Shown: one piece after another, positions 31,075 to 41,023 of the stretch
How the letters are laid out: each line of letters begins with the position of its first letter
Position numbering within the stretch: position 1 is the first letter of the stretch
Assembly: GCA_016287385.1 (NCBI GenBank)
Contig: JAEEWM010000027.1
Location: 62,001-126,000 of the forward strand
Source: Clostridiaceae bacterium
Lineage (GTDB): Bacteria > Bacillota > Clostridia > Oscillospirales > Acutalibacteraceae
DNA length: 64,000 nt
Direction of reading: 5' to 3'
The notes under the pieces: generated by a model
Told to the model about the DNA's origin: nothing
The model's database searches: none
Seen by the model: only the letters and a program-made list of their open reading frames with translations
Program-made: the position numbers and the translations under genes

Positions 31075-31383
31075 TTATTTTTTGCCGAACGCGTAGATTT
31101 TTATTATCACGTAGGTGATAGGTCCGCCCGCCGCCGCGGCGATCGCCGTTCCCCAGAACTGCGGCAATCCCCACGTCTTTACCGTAATGGTATTAACAAG
31201 CACAAAAATAATAAAATTCGGTATATACGAAATCACAAAGCGGATATATTTACGCAGACACGGCTTACTATAAAAAATGAAGCGCGACGAAAGCAGATAT
31301 GCGATAGTGAGCGCCACCGCGTAACCCATGACCGCCGCGGTGTTTCCCTCGCCCACAAGCAGCGAGAAAAACCACGAAAACAA
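31075..31383 (-). CDS. GtrA-like small membrane protein (start uncertain; frame open to ~31500)
   Basis: Several TM helices: NTAAVMGYAVALTIAYLLSSRFIFYSK...RFVISYIPNFIIFVLVN. The upstream in-frame residues LSKGFIEFCALGIINTFNDSL fit the family N-terminus. Confidence 0.65.
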   Translation of the reverse strand: MFSWFFSLLVGEGNTAAVMGYAVALTIAYLLSSRFIFYSKPCLRKYIRFVISYIPNFIIFVLVNTITVKTWGLPQFWGTAIAAAAGGPITYVIIKIYAFGKK

Positions 31384-31611
31384 CGAGTCGTTAAAAGTGT
31401 TTATTATACCCAGCGCGCAAAACTCAATAAAGCCCTTGCTGAGAAAAGTTCTCCTTATTCTTTGAAGCAGTTTCGTACCTTCACCCGCCTTTACTACCCG
31501 TAAGTCGATTAAAAGTTATCGGCTTATTATACCAAATAAGCGGAGAAAAAGCAAGTTGATGTTGACTTTTAGAATTTTTTGGGCTAAAATTAACAGGCAC
31601 AATTATTCTTT

Positions 31612-31688
31612 GTCTTCGTAGCTCAGCCGGATAGAGCGTCCGCCTCCTAAGCGGAAGGTCGTGGGTTCGAATCCCGCCGAGGACGCCA
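31612..31688 (+). tRNA. tRNA-Arg (anticodon CCT)
   Basis: GTCTTCG TA GCTC..GAGC G TCCGC-CTCCTAA-GCGGA AGGTC GTGGGTTCGAATCCCGC CGAGGAC G CCA; full cloverleaf. Confidence 0.95.
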
Positions 31689-31690
31689 CA

Positions 31691-31728
31691 AAAAACGCAT
31701 CTTTTGTCTACCAAAAGATGCGTTTTTT
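31691..31728 (+). terminator. Perfect rho-independent terminator after tRNA-Arg
   Basis: AAAAAACGCATCTTTTG-TCTAC-CAAAAGATGCGTTTTTT. Confidence 0.9.
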
Positions 31729-31777
31729 GAACGATGTGTTCCGTCTTCGCGGAACGTGGTGCACACTTCGTGCGTGA

Positions 31778-33523
31778 TCATCCCTGCGCGGCGAGTTTCC
31801 ACGACGTCGCCTCGCGGCGTCCGGCGACAAAGTTCCTGTATATTCCGTCCTCCGCCATCAGTTCGTCGTGCCTGCCCTTCTGAACGATCCTGCCCTTATC
31901 GACAACTACGATCTGATCGGCGTTTCTGACGGTTTTCAGCCGATGTGCTATCATTATGATCGTTTTTTCCCTCGTCAGCGCGCCAATCGCCTCGGTCAGT
32001 TCTTTTTCGTTCTCCGGGTCGACATTTGCTGTCGCCTCGTCCAGAATGATGATCGGCGCGTCTTTCATAATGGCGCGGGCGATTGAGATACGCTGCTTTT
32101 CGCCTCCCGAAAGGCTCGCGCCGCCCTCTCCCACGACCGTTTCGTATCCGTCGGGGAGTGCCGTGATAAACTCATGACAGGCAGCTTTTTTCGCCGCCGC
32201 GATCACCTCGTCCATCGAGGCGTCCGGCCGTCCGAAGCGGATATTGTTCGCTATCGTATCCTCAAACAGATAGACGCGCTGAAACACAAAGCTGAAATTC
32301 TCCATCAGCGAATCAAAGCTGTAATCCCTGACGTTCCTGCCGCCGAGCGTGACTCTGCCCTCCTGCACGTCCCAGAAGCGGGCGATAAGCGATGTGATCG
32401 TCGTCTTTCCTCCGCCGGAGGGACCGACGATTGCCGTGGTTGTGTTTTCCTTTATTTCGAGCGTCACGTCGTCGATGATCTTGCGGTTTTCGTAAGCGAA
32501 GCTTACGTGTTCAAGATGAATATCCCGGTTCTCCGGCGTGATCTCCTCGCCGTCGGTATCCATTTGCTCGACGTTGAGAATTTCGTTTGCAAGGTCTACG
32601 CCCTTGCCGATGATTCTTAAAAGCGCGGTGTAGGTACCCGCCGCGTCGAGCGATTCAAATACCATAAATGAGCAGAGGAGCATCACGATCGTATAAACAA
32701 GTTCCATTGTGCCGTTCAGGCAGAAGAATATCGCCGCTCCGGCGATCGCGACGCCGATCAGCTTAACAATAAGATTTTGCACGCCGACCGCTGGGATCGC
32801 CGCAAGCTCCGCGCGGATGTCGGCTTTTTTCTTTCGCTCGATCGCGTTTTTGACTCTCGACTGATTCTGCCCGATGATATTGTAGTTTCTGATTTCGGCG
32901 ATCCCCTGAATATACTCCAGGATAACGCCGACCATATCCCTGTCCGCCGAAAGCTTTTCGTCCGCGACCCTCGCGACGCTTCTGTTCGTCCATTGATTCA
33001 CAAGCAGGAACACGCCGATCCCGGCGAGCGCGATCAGTCCGATCCGCAGGTCAAACGCAATCATGAACAGCGCGACGACGACCGTTGTGATCCCGCCTTG
33101 AAGCACCATCATTATAGCGCGGGTCGCTATATCGCCCGTCTGCTCCATCGTATTGGTCGTTACGGAGGTTATATGCCCGAGACTCGTATCGTTAAAGTAG
33201 CCCATCGGGAGATACCGCAGATGCTCGCCGATCTCTATGCGCTTTGACGCGCAGGTATCATAGCCGCCCTCTGTCTGGAGCATCGTAGAAAACCTGCTGA
33301 CGATCATTTTACCGAGAGTGCTCACGAGCATGAGCGCGATGACCGTGACGATCGCCCCGGCGTCCACACTGTCTCTGAGCACCGCCCTGACAGCGAAAAA
33401 CGCGGCGGGTATTTTCATCGCGGTAAAAATCGCGTCGATGACGCCGAGAATTGCCGATTTGTAAAATTTGATTCTGTTTTTCCGGTTGCAGAAATCAAAA
33501 AATTTTTTTACCATTTTAAGCAT
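31778..33523 (-). CDS. ABC exporter-type transporter, fused TM-ATPase
   Basis: Walker A GPSGGGKTT, signature LSGGEKQR, Walker B IIILDEAT. Start MLKMVKKFFDF overlaps the upstream gene's stop. Confidence 0.92.
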   Translation of the reverse strand: MLKMVKKFFDFCNRKNRIKFYKSAILGVIDAIFTAMKIPAAFFAVRAVLRDSVDAGAIVTVIALMLVSTLGKMIVSRFSTMLQTEGGYDTCASKRIEIGEHLRYLPMGYFNDTSLGHITSVTTNTMEQTGDIATRAIMMVLQGGITTVVVALFMIAFDLRIGLIALAGIGVFLLVNQWTNRSVARVADEKLSADRDMVGVILEYIQGIAEIRNYNIIGQNQSRVKNAIERKKKADIRAELAAIPAVGVQNLIVKLIGVAIAGAAIFFCLNGTMELVYTIVMLLCSFMVFESLDAAGTYTALLRIIGKGVDLANEILNVEQMDTDGEEITPENRDIHLEHVSFAYENRKIIDDVTLEIKENTTTAIVGPSGGGKTTITSLIARFWDVQEGRVTLGGRNVRDYSFDSLMENFSFVFQRVYLFEDTIANNIRFGRPDASMDEVIAAAKKAACHEFITALPDGYETVVGEGGASLSGGEKQRISIARAIMKDAPIIILDEATANVDPENEKELTEAIGALTREKTIIMIAHRLKTVRNADQIVVVDKGRIVQKGRHDELMAEDGIYRNFVAGRREATSWKLAAQG

Positions 33524-35309
33524 TTGCGTTCTCCTTTTCCGGGCAGACGTCTTCGTCCCTTGCCATACTGTGTGCTTCCCACATCTTCCTGTAAAGCCCG
33601 CAGCTTGCGAGCAGTTCATCCTGCGTACCGGAGGCTTCCACGTTCCCGTCGTTTATCACGAAAATTCTGTCCGCGCCGGTGACAGTCGAAAGCCGGTGCG
33701 CGATTACGATCAGCGTTCTGCCCCTGACGAGCTTTGCCACACTTGCCTGAACGAGCGCCTCGTTCTCCGGGTCTGTGTACGCCGTCGCCTCGTCGAGAAT
33801 AACGACGGGAGCGTCCTTGAGCATCGCTCTCGCTATACATATGCGCTGTCTTTCTCCGCCCGAGAGGTGGCCGCCCGCGCCGCCGGCGACTGTGTCGTAG
33901 CCGTTTTCAAGTCCGAGAATAAAATCGTGGCATCCGGTGGCTTTCGCGGCGTTTACTACATCCTCATCCGTCGCGCCAGCCCTGCCGAGACGGATGTTTT
34001 CTTTAATCGACAGATCAAAGAGGTAATTGTCCTGCGCGACGTAAGCGATCCTGCTCATATACCACTCAAGGGGTAGTTCGCGGATATCCGTGCCGCCGTA
34101 GGTGATCGAGCCCGAATCTACATCCCAAAGCGAATCTATAAGCCGCGCTATCGTGCTTTTTCCCGAGCCGGACGGCCCGACGACGGCGACAAACTCACCC
34201 TGCTTTATCTCCATATTCACACCGTGCAGCACTTCCTTATCCCTGTAGGAGAACCTAACGTCCCTTAAAACAATGTCGGAGCCTCGCGGCGTCTTTTTTA
34301 TTTCGGCGGGACGTTTCATATCCTTTCTGTCAAGGATCTCGGTAACTTCGCCGAAAATCGTGCCTACCTTCAGTAGATCGTCCGTATAGGTGAACGCCAC
34401 CACCAGCGGCGTGATAAGCCCCGCGGAGAGGATAATGCCGGTGATAAATCCCCCGGCGCTCAGCGTGCCGGCGTTTACAAGAAACAGTCCGACCGGGAGC
34501 ACGCCGAGAAACGTCGCGGGGAGAAACGACATCATACCCGACTGAGGCCAGATACACCGCCTCATCCAGTTGATGAACACGTCCGCGCCCTCTCTCGCCG
34601 CCGTGACGAATTTCTTATAGGAAGTGCCGGTTTTGCCGAACGCTTTTATAACCTCTATTCCGTTGATATACTCCACGGCGGTGTCGTTGAGTTTTTTGGT
34701 TTTTTCGACCGACAGTTCGTAACCGCCTCTTGATTTGATAAACATTACAACGGCGCAGACGAGTCCGATCACCGCGCCGACAAGATTGGCAAGTCCCAAC
34801 CGCCAGTCAATCGTCATAATGTAAATGAACATAACTGTCGGAAGCAGTATGTTCGCCGTGAACTCCGGCACAATATGCGCGAGTGTGGTCTCCATCGAAT
34901 CCACGCGCTCCACTATGATGTTCTTGTAGCTTCCGCTGTTGTCGTCAAGCACAGAGCCGAGCGGAATGGTCGACAGTTTCTTGCATAGCTGCTCTCTGAT
35001 ACCGCCAAGCACGGTAAACGTAGCAACGTGCGACAGCGACGTCGAAAAGGAATGCAGCGTCATCCGGACAAGCCAGAACAGCGCCATAAGCAGCACCTGC
35101 GAAAGGTAGAAGTTCCACTCCCGGTTACCCTCGAGAAGCTGCCCGACGATATCTGCGATAATCAGATACGGCACGAACGACGCCGCCACGCCGAGAATCG
35201 CGAGCACGACGCTCCACCCGAAATACGCCCGCTTTCGTCCGGCAAATTCCATCACCCGGCTTAACGTGCTTCGCTTTTTGACTTTTTCTCCTGTATTTTG
35301 CTCTTTCAT
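33516..35309 (-). CDS. ABC exporter-type transporter, fused TM-ATPase (heterodimer partner)
   Basis: Walker A GPSGSGKST, signature LSGGERQR, VVILDEATAYTDPENE. Start MKEQNTGEKVKKRS behind GGGGGAAAG. Confidence 0.92.
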   Translation of the reverse strand: MKEQNTGEKVKKRSTLSRVMEFAGRKRAYFGWSVVLAILGVAASFVPYLIIADIVGQLLEGNREWNFYLSQVLLMALFWLVRMTLHSFSTSLSHVATFTVLGGIREQLCKKLSTIPLGSVLDDNSGSYKNIIVERVDSMETTLAHIVPEFTANILLPTVMFIYIMTIDWRLGLANLVGAVIGLVCAVVMFIKSRGGYELSVEKTKKLNDTAVEYINGIEVIKAFGKTGTSYKKFVTAAREGADVFINWMRRCIWPQSGMMSFLPATFLGVLPVGLFLVNAGTLSAGGFITGIILSAGLITPLVVAFTYTDDLLKVGTIFGEVTEILDRKDMKRPAEIKKTPRGSDIVLRDVRFSYRDKEVLHGVNMEIKQGEFVAVVGPSGSGKSTIARLIDSLWDVDSGSITYGGTDIRELPLEWYMSRIAYVAQDNYLFDLSIKENIRLGRAGATDEDVVNAAKATGCHDFILGLENGYDTVAGGAGGHLSGGERQRICIARAMLKDAPVVILDEATAYTDPENEALVQASVAKLVRGRTLIVIAHRLSTVTGADRIFVINDGNVEASGTQDELLASCGLYRKMWEAHSMARDEDVCPEKENANA

Positions 35310-35340
35310 AATCTTTCCCCCGCTTTTCAGCTGTTGATCT

Positions 35341-35362
35341 TTGGTTAGCATATGCTAACCAA
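35341..35362. promoter_or_regulatory. 22-bp perfect palindrome, putative operator
   Basis: TTGGTTAGCATATGCTAACCAA; contains GTTAGC-N4-GCTAAC; about 30 bp upstream of the first ABC gene. Confidence 0.7.
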
Positions 35363-35425
35363 TGGTTTATATTAAAGGTCCGACGTCCGCCGGACCTGAA
35401 AGCCGCAGTTAAAGTACGGCGCCGC

Positions 35426-35674
35426 TCACCCGAACAGAGAACGCTTTTTATATTCCTCCGACGAAGCAGAGATGAATATGTAGCCGGTTTCTTCGATCGC
35501 TTTTTTAAGCTTTTCCGTATCCGGCGCTTCTTCGGCAAGAAATGTCGCTTCGCCGCGGATTCGCGACGCCTTTAATTTTTTGGTGTTCGGACAGACCTTT
35601 CGTACCACATCGCAGATATGTGCCTCGCACATACCGCACGCCATTCCGCCGATTTTTACCGTGATTTTTTTCAT
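35426..35674 (-). CDS. Heavy-metal-associated (HMA) domain protein
   Basis: MKKITVKIGGMACGMCEAHICDVVRKV... (GMxCxxC). Confidence 0.85.
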   Translation of the reverse strand: MKKITVKIGGMACGMCEAHICDVVRKVCPNTKKLKASRIRGEATFLAEEAPDTEKLKKAIEETGYIFISASSEEYKKRSLFG

Positions 35675-35843
35675 AGCGTCCTCCTTTAATCAAGACACGC
35701 GGCGCCTGTAAACGAAATCTCAATCGATTTCGTTACTTAAAACCGCATACCGTTTCCACTGGCCGCTAGTTGTCGCCGTCTGACTCGCGTCCTGAAAAAC
35801 AAAAAGCAAGGCTCTCTTCAACAGGCGCCCGGCAAAGCAATTC

Positions 35844-35890
35844 GGTTAGCCGCCGCTAACTATTGTAGCACAACGCTTTCCGTTTGTCAA
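35844..35890 (-). promoter_or_regulatory. Sigma70-type promoter with overlapping/adjacent GTTAGC-N4-GCTAAC operator
   Basis: Minus strand TTGACA (35885-35890) -17 bp- TACAAT (35862-35867), then AGTTAGCGGCGGCTAACC (35844-35861) at the expected transcription start. Confidence 0.8.
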
Positions 35891-36105
35891 TATGTTTATT
35901 CACGGCAGAAGAATCACCCGCGGACGGCAAGGCGACGATGTAAGTCTGTCACCGGGGTTTTACCGCCTGTATTTTGCCTTTTACGGCAGGTTGGTCTGCC
36001 TCTTTTCGCACGAAATTGTGAAAAAATATTGCAAAACAGTGATAAATAAGATATAATACTGAACGTTGAGTCGAAATATGCCAAAATTTGTCGAAAGGAG
36101 CAAAT

Positions 36106-36357
36106 ATGATATCCGTATCTTATAACAAACTCTGGAAATTACTGATCGACAGGAAAATAAGTCGTGCGGAGCTTCGCCGCAGGATCAAGATCTCCCCTAA
36201 CACCATGACGAAGCTGATTCGTGACAAGGAAGTATCGCTGGCGGTGATCGGCCGCATTTGCGAGGCGCTGGGCACGGATATCGGAAACATTATGGAATTT
36301 GTTACGGACGGCGCCGACAAGACCGCCGTCCGGCAAAGCGTGAAGGAGCAAGGTTAA
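36106..36357 (+). CDS. XRE-family HTH regulator (small)
   Basis: MISVSYNKLWKLLIDRKISRAELRRRIKISPNTMTKLIRDKEVSLAVIGRICEALGTDIGNIMEF; RBS AAAGGAG. Confidence 0.85.
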   Translation: MISVSYNKLWKLLIDRKISRAELRRRIKISPNTMTKLIRDKEVSLAVIGRICEALGTDIGNIMEFVTDGADKTAVRQSVKEQG

Positions 36358-36407
36358 GGACTTCGCACCGGAACGCCGTGACAGAGAAAAGGGGATGGTA
36401 GTTTCAG

Positions 36408-38003
36408 ATGACAACTGAAAAAATCAACAGCTTAAAATACCGGTCGCTTTTATCCGAAGGGTCGAGATTTCTTGAAGAACGGTGCGACCAGATAAACAAA
36501 TTAAACGTGTTTCCGGTGCCGGACGGCGACACCGGAGACAATATGCTTATGACGCTTCAGAGCGGACTTGCCGAAACCGGCGCCGATGAAAACCTGCCGC
36601 TTCTTTGCGATTCCCTGTCAAGGGGAATGCTGTACGGCGCCAGGGGCAACTCCGGCGTTATACTTTCAAGATTCTTTTACGGAATGAACAGCTGCATTTC
36701 AAAATGCGGCGACTCCTTCACGGCGGATAATTTCATCGCCGGTCTGGAAAACGGGGTGTCCGAGGCGTACGCCGCTGTATCCAGCCCGAAAGAGGGCACG
36801 ATTCTCACCGTAATGCGTGAAACGACCGACGCGGTCAAAAAAGAATCTCCCGCCGATTTTGAAACGCTTTTTGAGACGGCGCACACCGCCGCCGCACAGG
36901 CTCTCAAAAACACCCCCGAGCAGTTGGAGGTGCTTAAAAACGCCGGCGTGGTAGATTCCGGCGGCGCCGGTTTTCTGTGTATTCTCGAGGGTATGAGAAG
37001 CGCTTTGGACGGCAAAAACATATCGCCCGTAAGCGCCGCAAAAGCGACGGTAAAGGAATTGCGCGGCGATGAGGAAATGCTCGGCTACTGTACCGAGTTT
37101 TTACTGCAAAAGATGGGCGGCGAGCCGTTTTCCACAGACTCTTTCAGAAAATTTCTCGATTCAGTCGGAAATTCGGTAGTGGTTTTTGAAACCGGCAATA
37201 TCGTCAAGGCGCACGTGCACACCTTCCGCCCCGAGGAAGTTCTTAAAGAAGCGCACCGCTTCGGCGAATTTCTCACTCTTAAAATCGAGAATATGACCGT
37301 TATGCACAGCAAGTCAACGGTTGAAAACGAATTTGAGCTTTTAGAAAAAAAGAATAAATACGGTCTTGTAGCCGTAGCGTGCGGCGACGGAATCGGGAAA
37401 ATGCTCAAAAGCGCCGGCTATACGACGGTCGACGGCGGCAGAAGCATGAATCCGTCCTCGCAGGATATTTTGCGTGGCATAAAGCAGGCAAACGCCGAAA
37501 CGGTATTCGTTTTCCCGAACCACAAGAACGCTTTTCTGGCGGCGAAGCAGGCCGGCGAGATGTGCGATTTCTGCAAGGTGCTTGTCGTAGCCTCGCAGGA
37601 TATCGGTCACTGCTACTGCGCCGCCTCCGCCTTTGATGATTCCCTGCCGTCCGAAGAGCTGGTCAGCCGCTTTGAGGCGGCGGCAAAGGCGGTAAAAACC
37701 GTTAATATAGCCGGAGCGATACGCGACTGCACCGAGAACGGAGTAACGGTGCGCAAAGGCGACGCGGTCTGCTTTGACAAGGACCGTATACTGCTTGCCG
37801 AAAATACGGCGCAGGACGCGGCAGTAAAGCTCTTTGAACATCTCGACACACCCGACGTCGTTATAATCCTTACCGGCGAAGAAACATCCGAAGGCGACGC
37901 AAGCGCGCTTGAAAGCCGCCTTGAAGAGCTTTATCCGGATACTGAATTCATTATGACAGACGGCGGTCAGCCGATTTATTCATATACACTTATTATCAGA
38001 TGA
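36408..38003 (+). CDS. fakA: DAK2/DhaL domain fatty acid kinase subunit (YloV/FakA)
   Basis: CDQINKLNVFPVPDGDTGDNMLMTLQSGL ... RGNSGVILSRFFYG; typical DAK2 plus C-terminal half. Confidence 0.9.
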   Translation: MTTEKINSLKYRSLLSEGSRFLEERCDQINKLNVFPVPDGDTGDNMLMTLQSGLAETGADENLPLLCDSLSRGMLYGARGNSGVILSRFFYGMNSCISKCGDSFTADNFIAGLENGVSEAYAAVSSPKEGTILTVMRETTDAVKKESPADFETLFETAHTAAAQALKNTPEQLEVLKNAGVVDSGGAGFLCILEGMRSALDGKNISPVSAAKATVKELRGDEEMLGYCTEFLLQKMGGEPFSTDSFRKFLDSVGNSVVVFETGNIVKAHVHTFRPEEVLKEAHRFGEFLTLKIENMTVMHSKSTVENEFELLEKKNKYGLVAVACGDGIGKMLKSAGYTTVDGGRSMNPSSQDILRGIKQANAETVFVFPNHKNAFLAAKQAGEMCDFCKVLVVASQDIGHCYCAASAFDDSLPSEELVSRFEAAAKAVKTVNIAGAIRDCTENGVTVRKGDAVCFDKDRILLAENTAQDAAVKLFEHLDTPDVVIILTGEETSEGDASALESRLEELYPDTEFIMTDGGQPIYSYTLIIR

Positions 38004-38012
38004 GGTGAAAAA

Positions 38013-38882
38013 ATGCTTACACTTTTTACTGACACCGATACCGACATCACACCCGCGCAGGCGCAAAAATACGGATACAGGCTGATAAGCATGCCGTACA
38101 GCCACGGCGGCAAAACGGTGTTCCCCTACGAAGACTTCGAGACGTTTGACGCGCACGGGTTTTATCAGATGCTCCGCTCGGGCGTGCTCCCTACCACAAG
38201 CGCGATAAGCTACGAAAAATACATAGAGTATTTCGAGCCGGAGTTCGCGGCGGGCAACGATATCTTTTACGTGCATTTTTCCCGCGCGATGACCGCGACC
38301 TTCGACGCCATGGATCTCGCCGTAAAAGCGCTTAAAGAAAAGTATCCCGACCGTAGGTTTTACGAGGTCGATACGAAAGGTATCACCATAATAAGTCTCA
38401 ATATCGTTTTGGAAATAGGCGACTGGTTCGCCTCGGGCAAAACGCCCGAAGAGGTGCTGAGTCTTGCCGAAACCGAGGTTGACCGCTTCGCCGTATATTT
38501 CTTTGCGGATGATCTTAAATTCTTTGCCAGAAGCGGCCGCGTCAGCGGTATCGCGGGAACGATGGGCTCGATACTCGGCATACGCCCGATCATTTACATG
38601 GATACGAACGGCAAAATGGTAAGCGTCGGCAAAGAAACGGGCAGAAACAACGCCATGAAGCGTCTTCTTGCCTACGTTGATGAGCTGGGCGACGATCTTT
38701 ACAGCCACCGTGTGATAGTAGGTCACGCGGACGCGCCGCGCATAGCCGGACAGATAGTGGACGCGCTGCGGAACAAATACGGTGAAAAGCTCGAGATCCT
38801 CCTCGCCGACGTCAATCCGACAGCGGGCAGTCACTGCGGTCCCGATACCGTGGGCATCTGCTTCCACGCGATTCACAGGTGA
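38013..38882 (+). CDS. DegV family fatty-acid-binding protein (FakB-like)
   Basis: FTDTDTDITPAQAQKYGYRLISMPYSHGGKTVFPYEDFE...; downstream GxxCGPxTxG motif (SHCGPDTVGICF). Confidence 0.9.
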   Translation: MLTLFTDTDTDITPAQAQKYGYRLISMPYSHGGKTVFPYEDFETFDAHGFYQMLRSGVLPTTSAISYEKYIEYFEPEFAAGNDIFYVHFSRAMTATFDAMDLAVKALKEKYPDRRFYEVDTKGITIISLNIVLEIGDWFASGKTPEEVLSLAETEVDRFAVYFFADDLKFFARSGRVSGIAGTMGSILGIRPIIYMDTNGKMVSVGKETGRNNAMKRLLAYVDELGDDLYSHRVIVGHADAPRIAGQIVDALRNKYGEKLEILLADVNPTAGSHCGPDTVGICFHAIHR

Positions 38883-38886
38883 AGAT

Positions 38887-40032
38887 ATGATAACCGTAAA
38901 ACAGGTAGAAACAAAAAAACAGCAAAAGGAATTTCTTGATTTTCCGCTTAAGCTTTATAAGGACAACCCCTGCTTCGTGCCGCCGCTTTACGGGGACGAA
39001 AAAAAGATTTTTCGCTCCGATTACGTCTATAACGACACCTGCGAATCTGTTTTCTTTTTAGCTTACGACGGTGAAAAGCCGGTCGGCAGGATATCGGGCA
39101 TAATACAGCGCGCCTCCAACGAAAAAACCGGTGAAAAGCGCTGTCGCTTCACACGGTTTGACGCCGTTGACGACCCGGAAGTCTCCCGCAAGCTTTTTTG
39201 CGCGCTTGAAGACTGGGCGCGTGCGCGCGGTATGGATACCGTATGCGGTCCGCTCGGCTATTCGGATTTGGAGCGCGAGGGGCTCCTGATAGAGGGCTTC
39301 GACCGCCTTTCGACCTTTGAGGAGCAGTACAACGCGCCGTATTATCAGAATCATATCGAGGCGCTCGGCTACATAAAGGAGGTCGACTGGCTCGAATCGA
39401 TGCTCCGCGCGCCGAAGGAAGACGACGGCTCCCTTAAAAAAATGGCGGATTACGTTATGGAAAGATACGATTTGCATATCGGAAAAGCAAAGAACGTCAA
39501 CGATTTTCTAAGAAGATATGCCGACAGTTTCTTTGAACTGCTCGACGTCGGATACGAAAACATCTACGGAACGGTCCCCTTTACCGAGGGCATGAAAAAA
39601 ATGATGATAGCCAATTTCAAGCTTATCATCGACTTAAAATACGTCGCCGTTATTCTGGACCGCAACAATAAGCTCGTATGCCTCGGCATCTGTTTTCCTT
39701 CGATAGCCGCCGCCGTGCAGAAATCCGGCGGACGCCTTACGCCCGCCGCGATAGTAAGACTGCTTAAAGCGATAAAAAAACCGTCCGTACTGGACCTCGG
39801 ACTTATCGCCGTGGCGCCCGAGTATCTTAACCGCGGCGTAAACGCGGTAATTGCGGCGGAGCTTACCAGAATGCTTAAAGAGGACGGCATAGAGCACGCC
39901 GAAACAAACCTGAATTTAGAGGAAAACTTTGCCATTCGCAATATGTGGAAGCGCTTTGACGAGGTAAATCACAAGCGGCGCCGCTCATATATCAAAAAAA
40001 TCGGTGAGGGTAGCTATGAAACTGATAGTTGA
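38887..40032 (+). CDS. GNAT-like acyltransferase family protein of unknown substrate
   Basis: MITVKQVETKKQQKEFLDFPLKLYKDNPCFVPPLYGDEKKIF...; start corrected to 38887. Confidence 0.7.
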   Translation: MITVKQVETKKQQKEFLDFPLKLYKDNPCFVPPLYGDEKKIFRSDYVYNDTCESVFFLAYDGEKPVGRISGIIQRASNEKTGEKRCRFTRFDAVDDPEVSRKLFCALEDWARARGMDTVCGPLGYSDLEREGLLIEGFDRLSTFEEQYNAPYYQNHIEALGYIKEVDWLESMLRAPKEDDGSLKKMADYVMERYDLHIGKAKNVNDFLRRYADSFFELLDVGYENIYGTVPFTEGMKKMMIANFKLIIDLKYVAVILDRNNKLVCLGICFPSIAAAVQKSGGRLTPAAIVRLLKAIKKPSVLDLGLIAVAPEYLNRGVNAVIAAELTRMLKEDGIEHAETNLNLEENFAIRNMWKRFDEVNHKRRRSYIKKIGEGSYETDS

Positions 40033-41023
40033 CTGCTTCGGCGGGGATAAAGGACCCGCCGCCTGCGTAGAGGGCGTGCTGGAAGCCGCCGGAGCGTATC
40101 CCGGGGCGGAATTTGTACTTGTAGGTGACGAGGATAGGCTTCGCGCCGAACTGCCGGATGGCTGTAAAAACATTGAAATAATACACGCGCCGGACGCGGT
40201 AAGCGGCAACGATAAGCCGATAGACGCCATCCGCCTTAAACCGGAAAGCTCCATGGTAAAAGCGGTAAGGGCGCTGCGTGAGGATAAAACGGCGGACGGG
40301 CTTATCTCGGTAGGTCCCACCGGCGTTCTCATCGCCGCGGCGACTCTTCGCATCGGCAGAATCGATGGCGTGCGCCGCCCCGCGTTTTGCCCGATACTCC
40401 CCACGATGAACGGCGGGATAGTCGGTATATGCGACAGCGGCGCAAACGTCGAGTGTACCCCTGAAATGCTTTTGCAATTCGCCGTAATGGGCAGCGAATA
40501 TCTGAAAGCGGCGTTTCAAAGGAAAGAGCCGCGCGTGGCGCTTCTTAACGTCGGCACCGAGGAGGAAAAGGGCGACGACCTGCACCGCGACGCCTACCGT
40601 CTGTTAAAGCAAGAGGCGGCGGTAAATTTCGTAGGCAATATGGAGAGCCGCGACCTGCTCTCGGGCAAATACGACCTTGTGGTGTGCGACGGATTTTCGG
40701 GCAACGTGCTGGTAAAATCCACCGAGGGCACGGCGGTCGAGCTGATGAAAAAAATCAAAAAAGATATATACTCCAAAGGTTTATATAAAATCGGCGCTTT
40801 GTTTATGAAAAAGATGTTTGAGGAAGAAAAGCGCTTTATGAATTATCAGAATTACGGCGGCTCGGTGCTGCTCGGAACCGAAAAGATCATCATTAAGGGT
40901 CACGGCAGTTCCGACGCGACGGCGGTACGCCGCTGCATAGAACAGGCCGCAGATATGCTCGGAAGCGACCTGAACGAAAAAATCGCCGCAAGGCTCAATA
41001 TTAAGGAGGAAGCGTATGTTTGA
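40016..41023 (+). CDS. plsX: Phosphate acyltransferase PlsX
   Basis: MKLIVDCFGGDKGPAACVEG...GNVLVKSTEGTAVELMKKIKK; start corrected to 40016. Confidence 0.92.
   Translation: MKLIVDCFGGDKGPAACVEGVLEAAGAYPGAEFVLVGDEDRLRAELPDGCKNIEIIHAPDAVSGNDKPIDAIRLKPESSMVKAVRALREDKTADGLISVGPTGVLIAAATLRIGRIDGVRRPAFCPILPTMNGGIVGICDSGANVECTPEMLLQFAVMGSEYLKAAFQRKEPRVALLNVGTEEEKGDDLHRDAYRLLKQEAAVNFVGNMESRDLLSGKYDLVVCDGFSGNVLVKSTEGTAVELMKKIKKDIYSKGLYKIGALFMKKMFEEEKRFMNYQNYGGSVLLGTEKIIIKGHGSSDATAVRRCIEQAADMLGSDLNEKIAARLNIKEEAYV

Noticed and set aside
31481-31714. 77-aa minus ORF containing GGIRTHDLPLRRRTLYPAELRRQ
   Set aside because: This is the well-known spurious translation of the antisense of a tRNA gene (tRNA-Arg here).
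37980-38876. 298-aa minus-strand ORF
   Set aside because: Antisense to the DegV/FakB gene.
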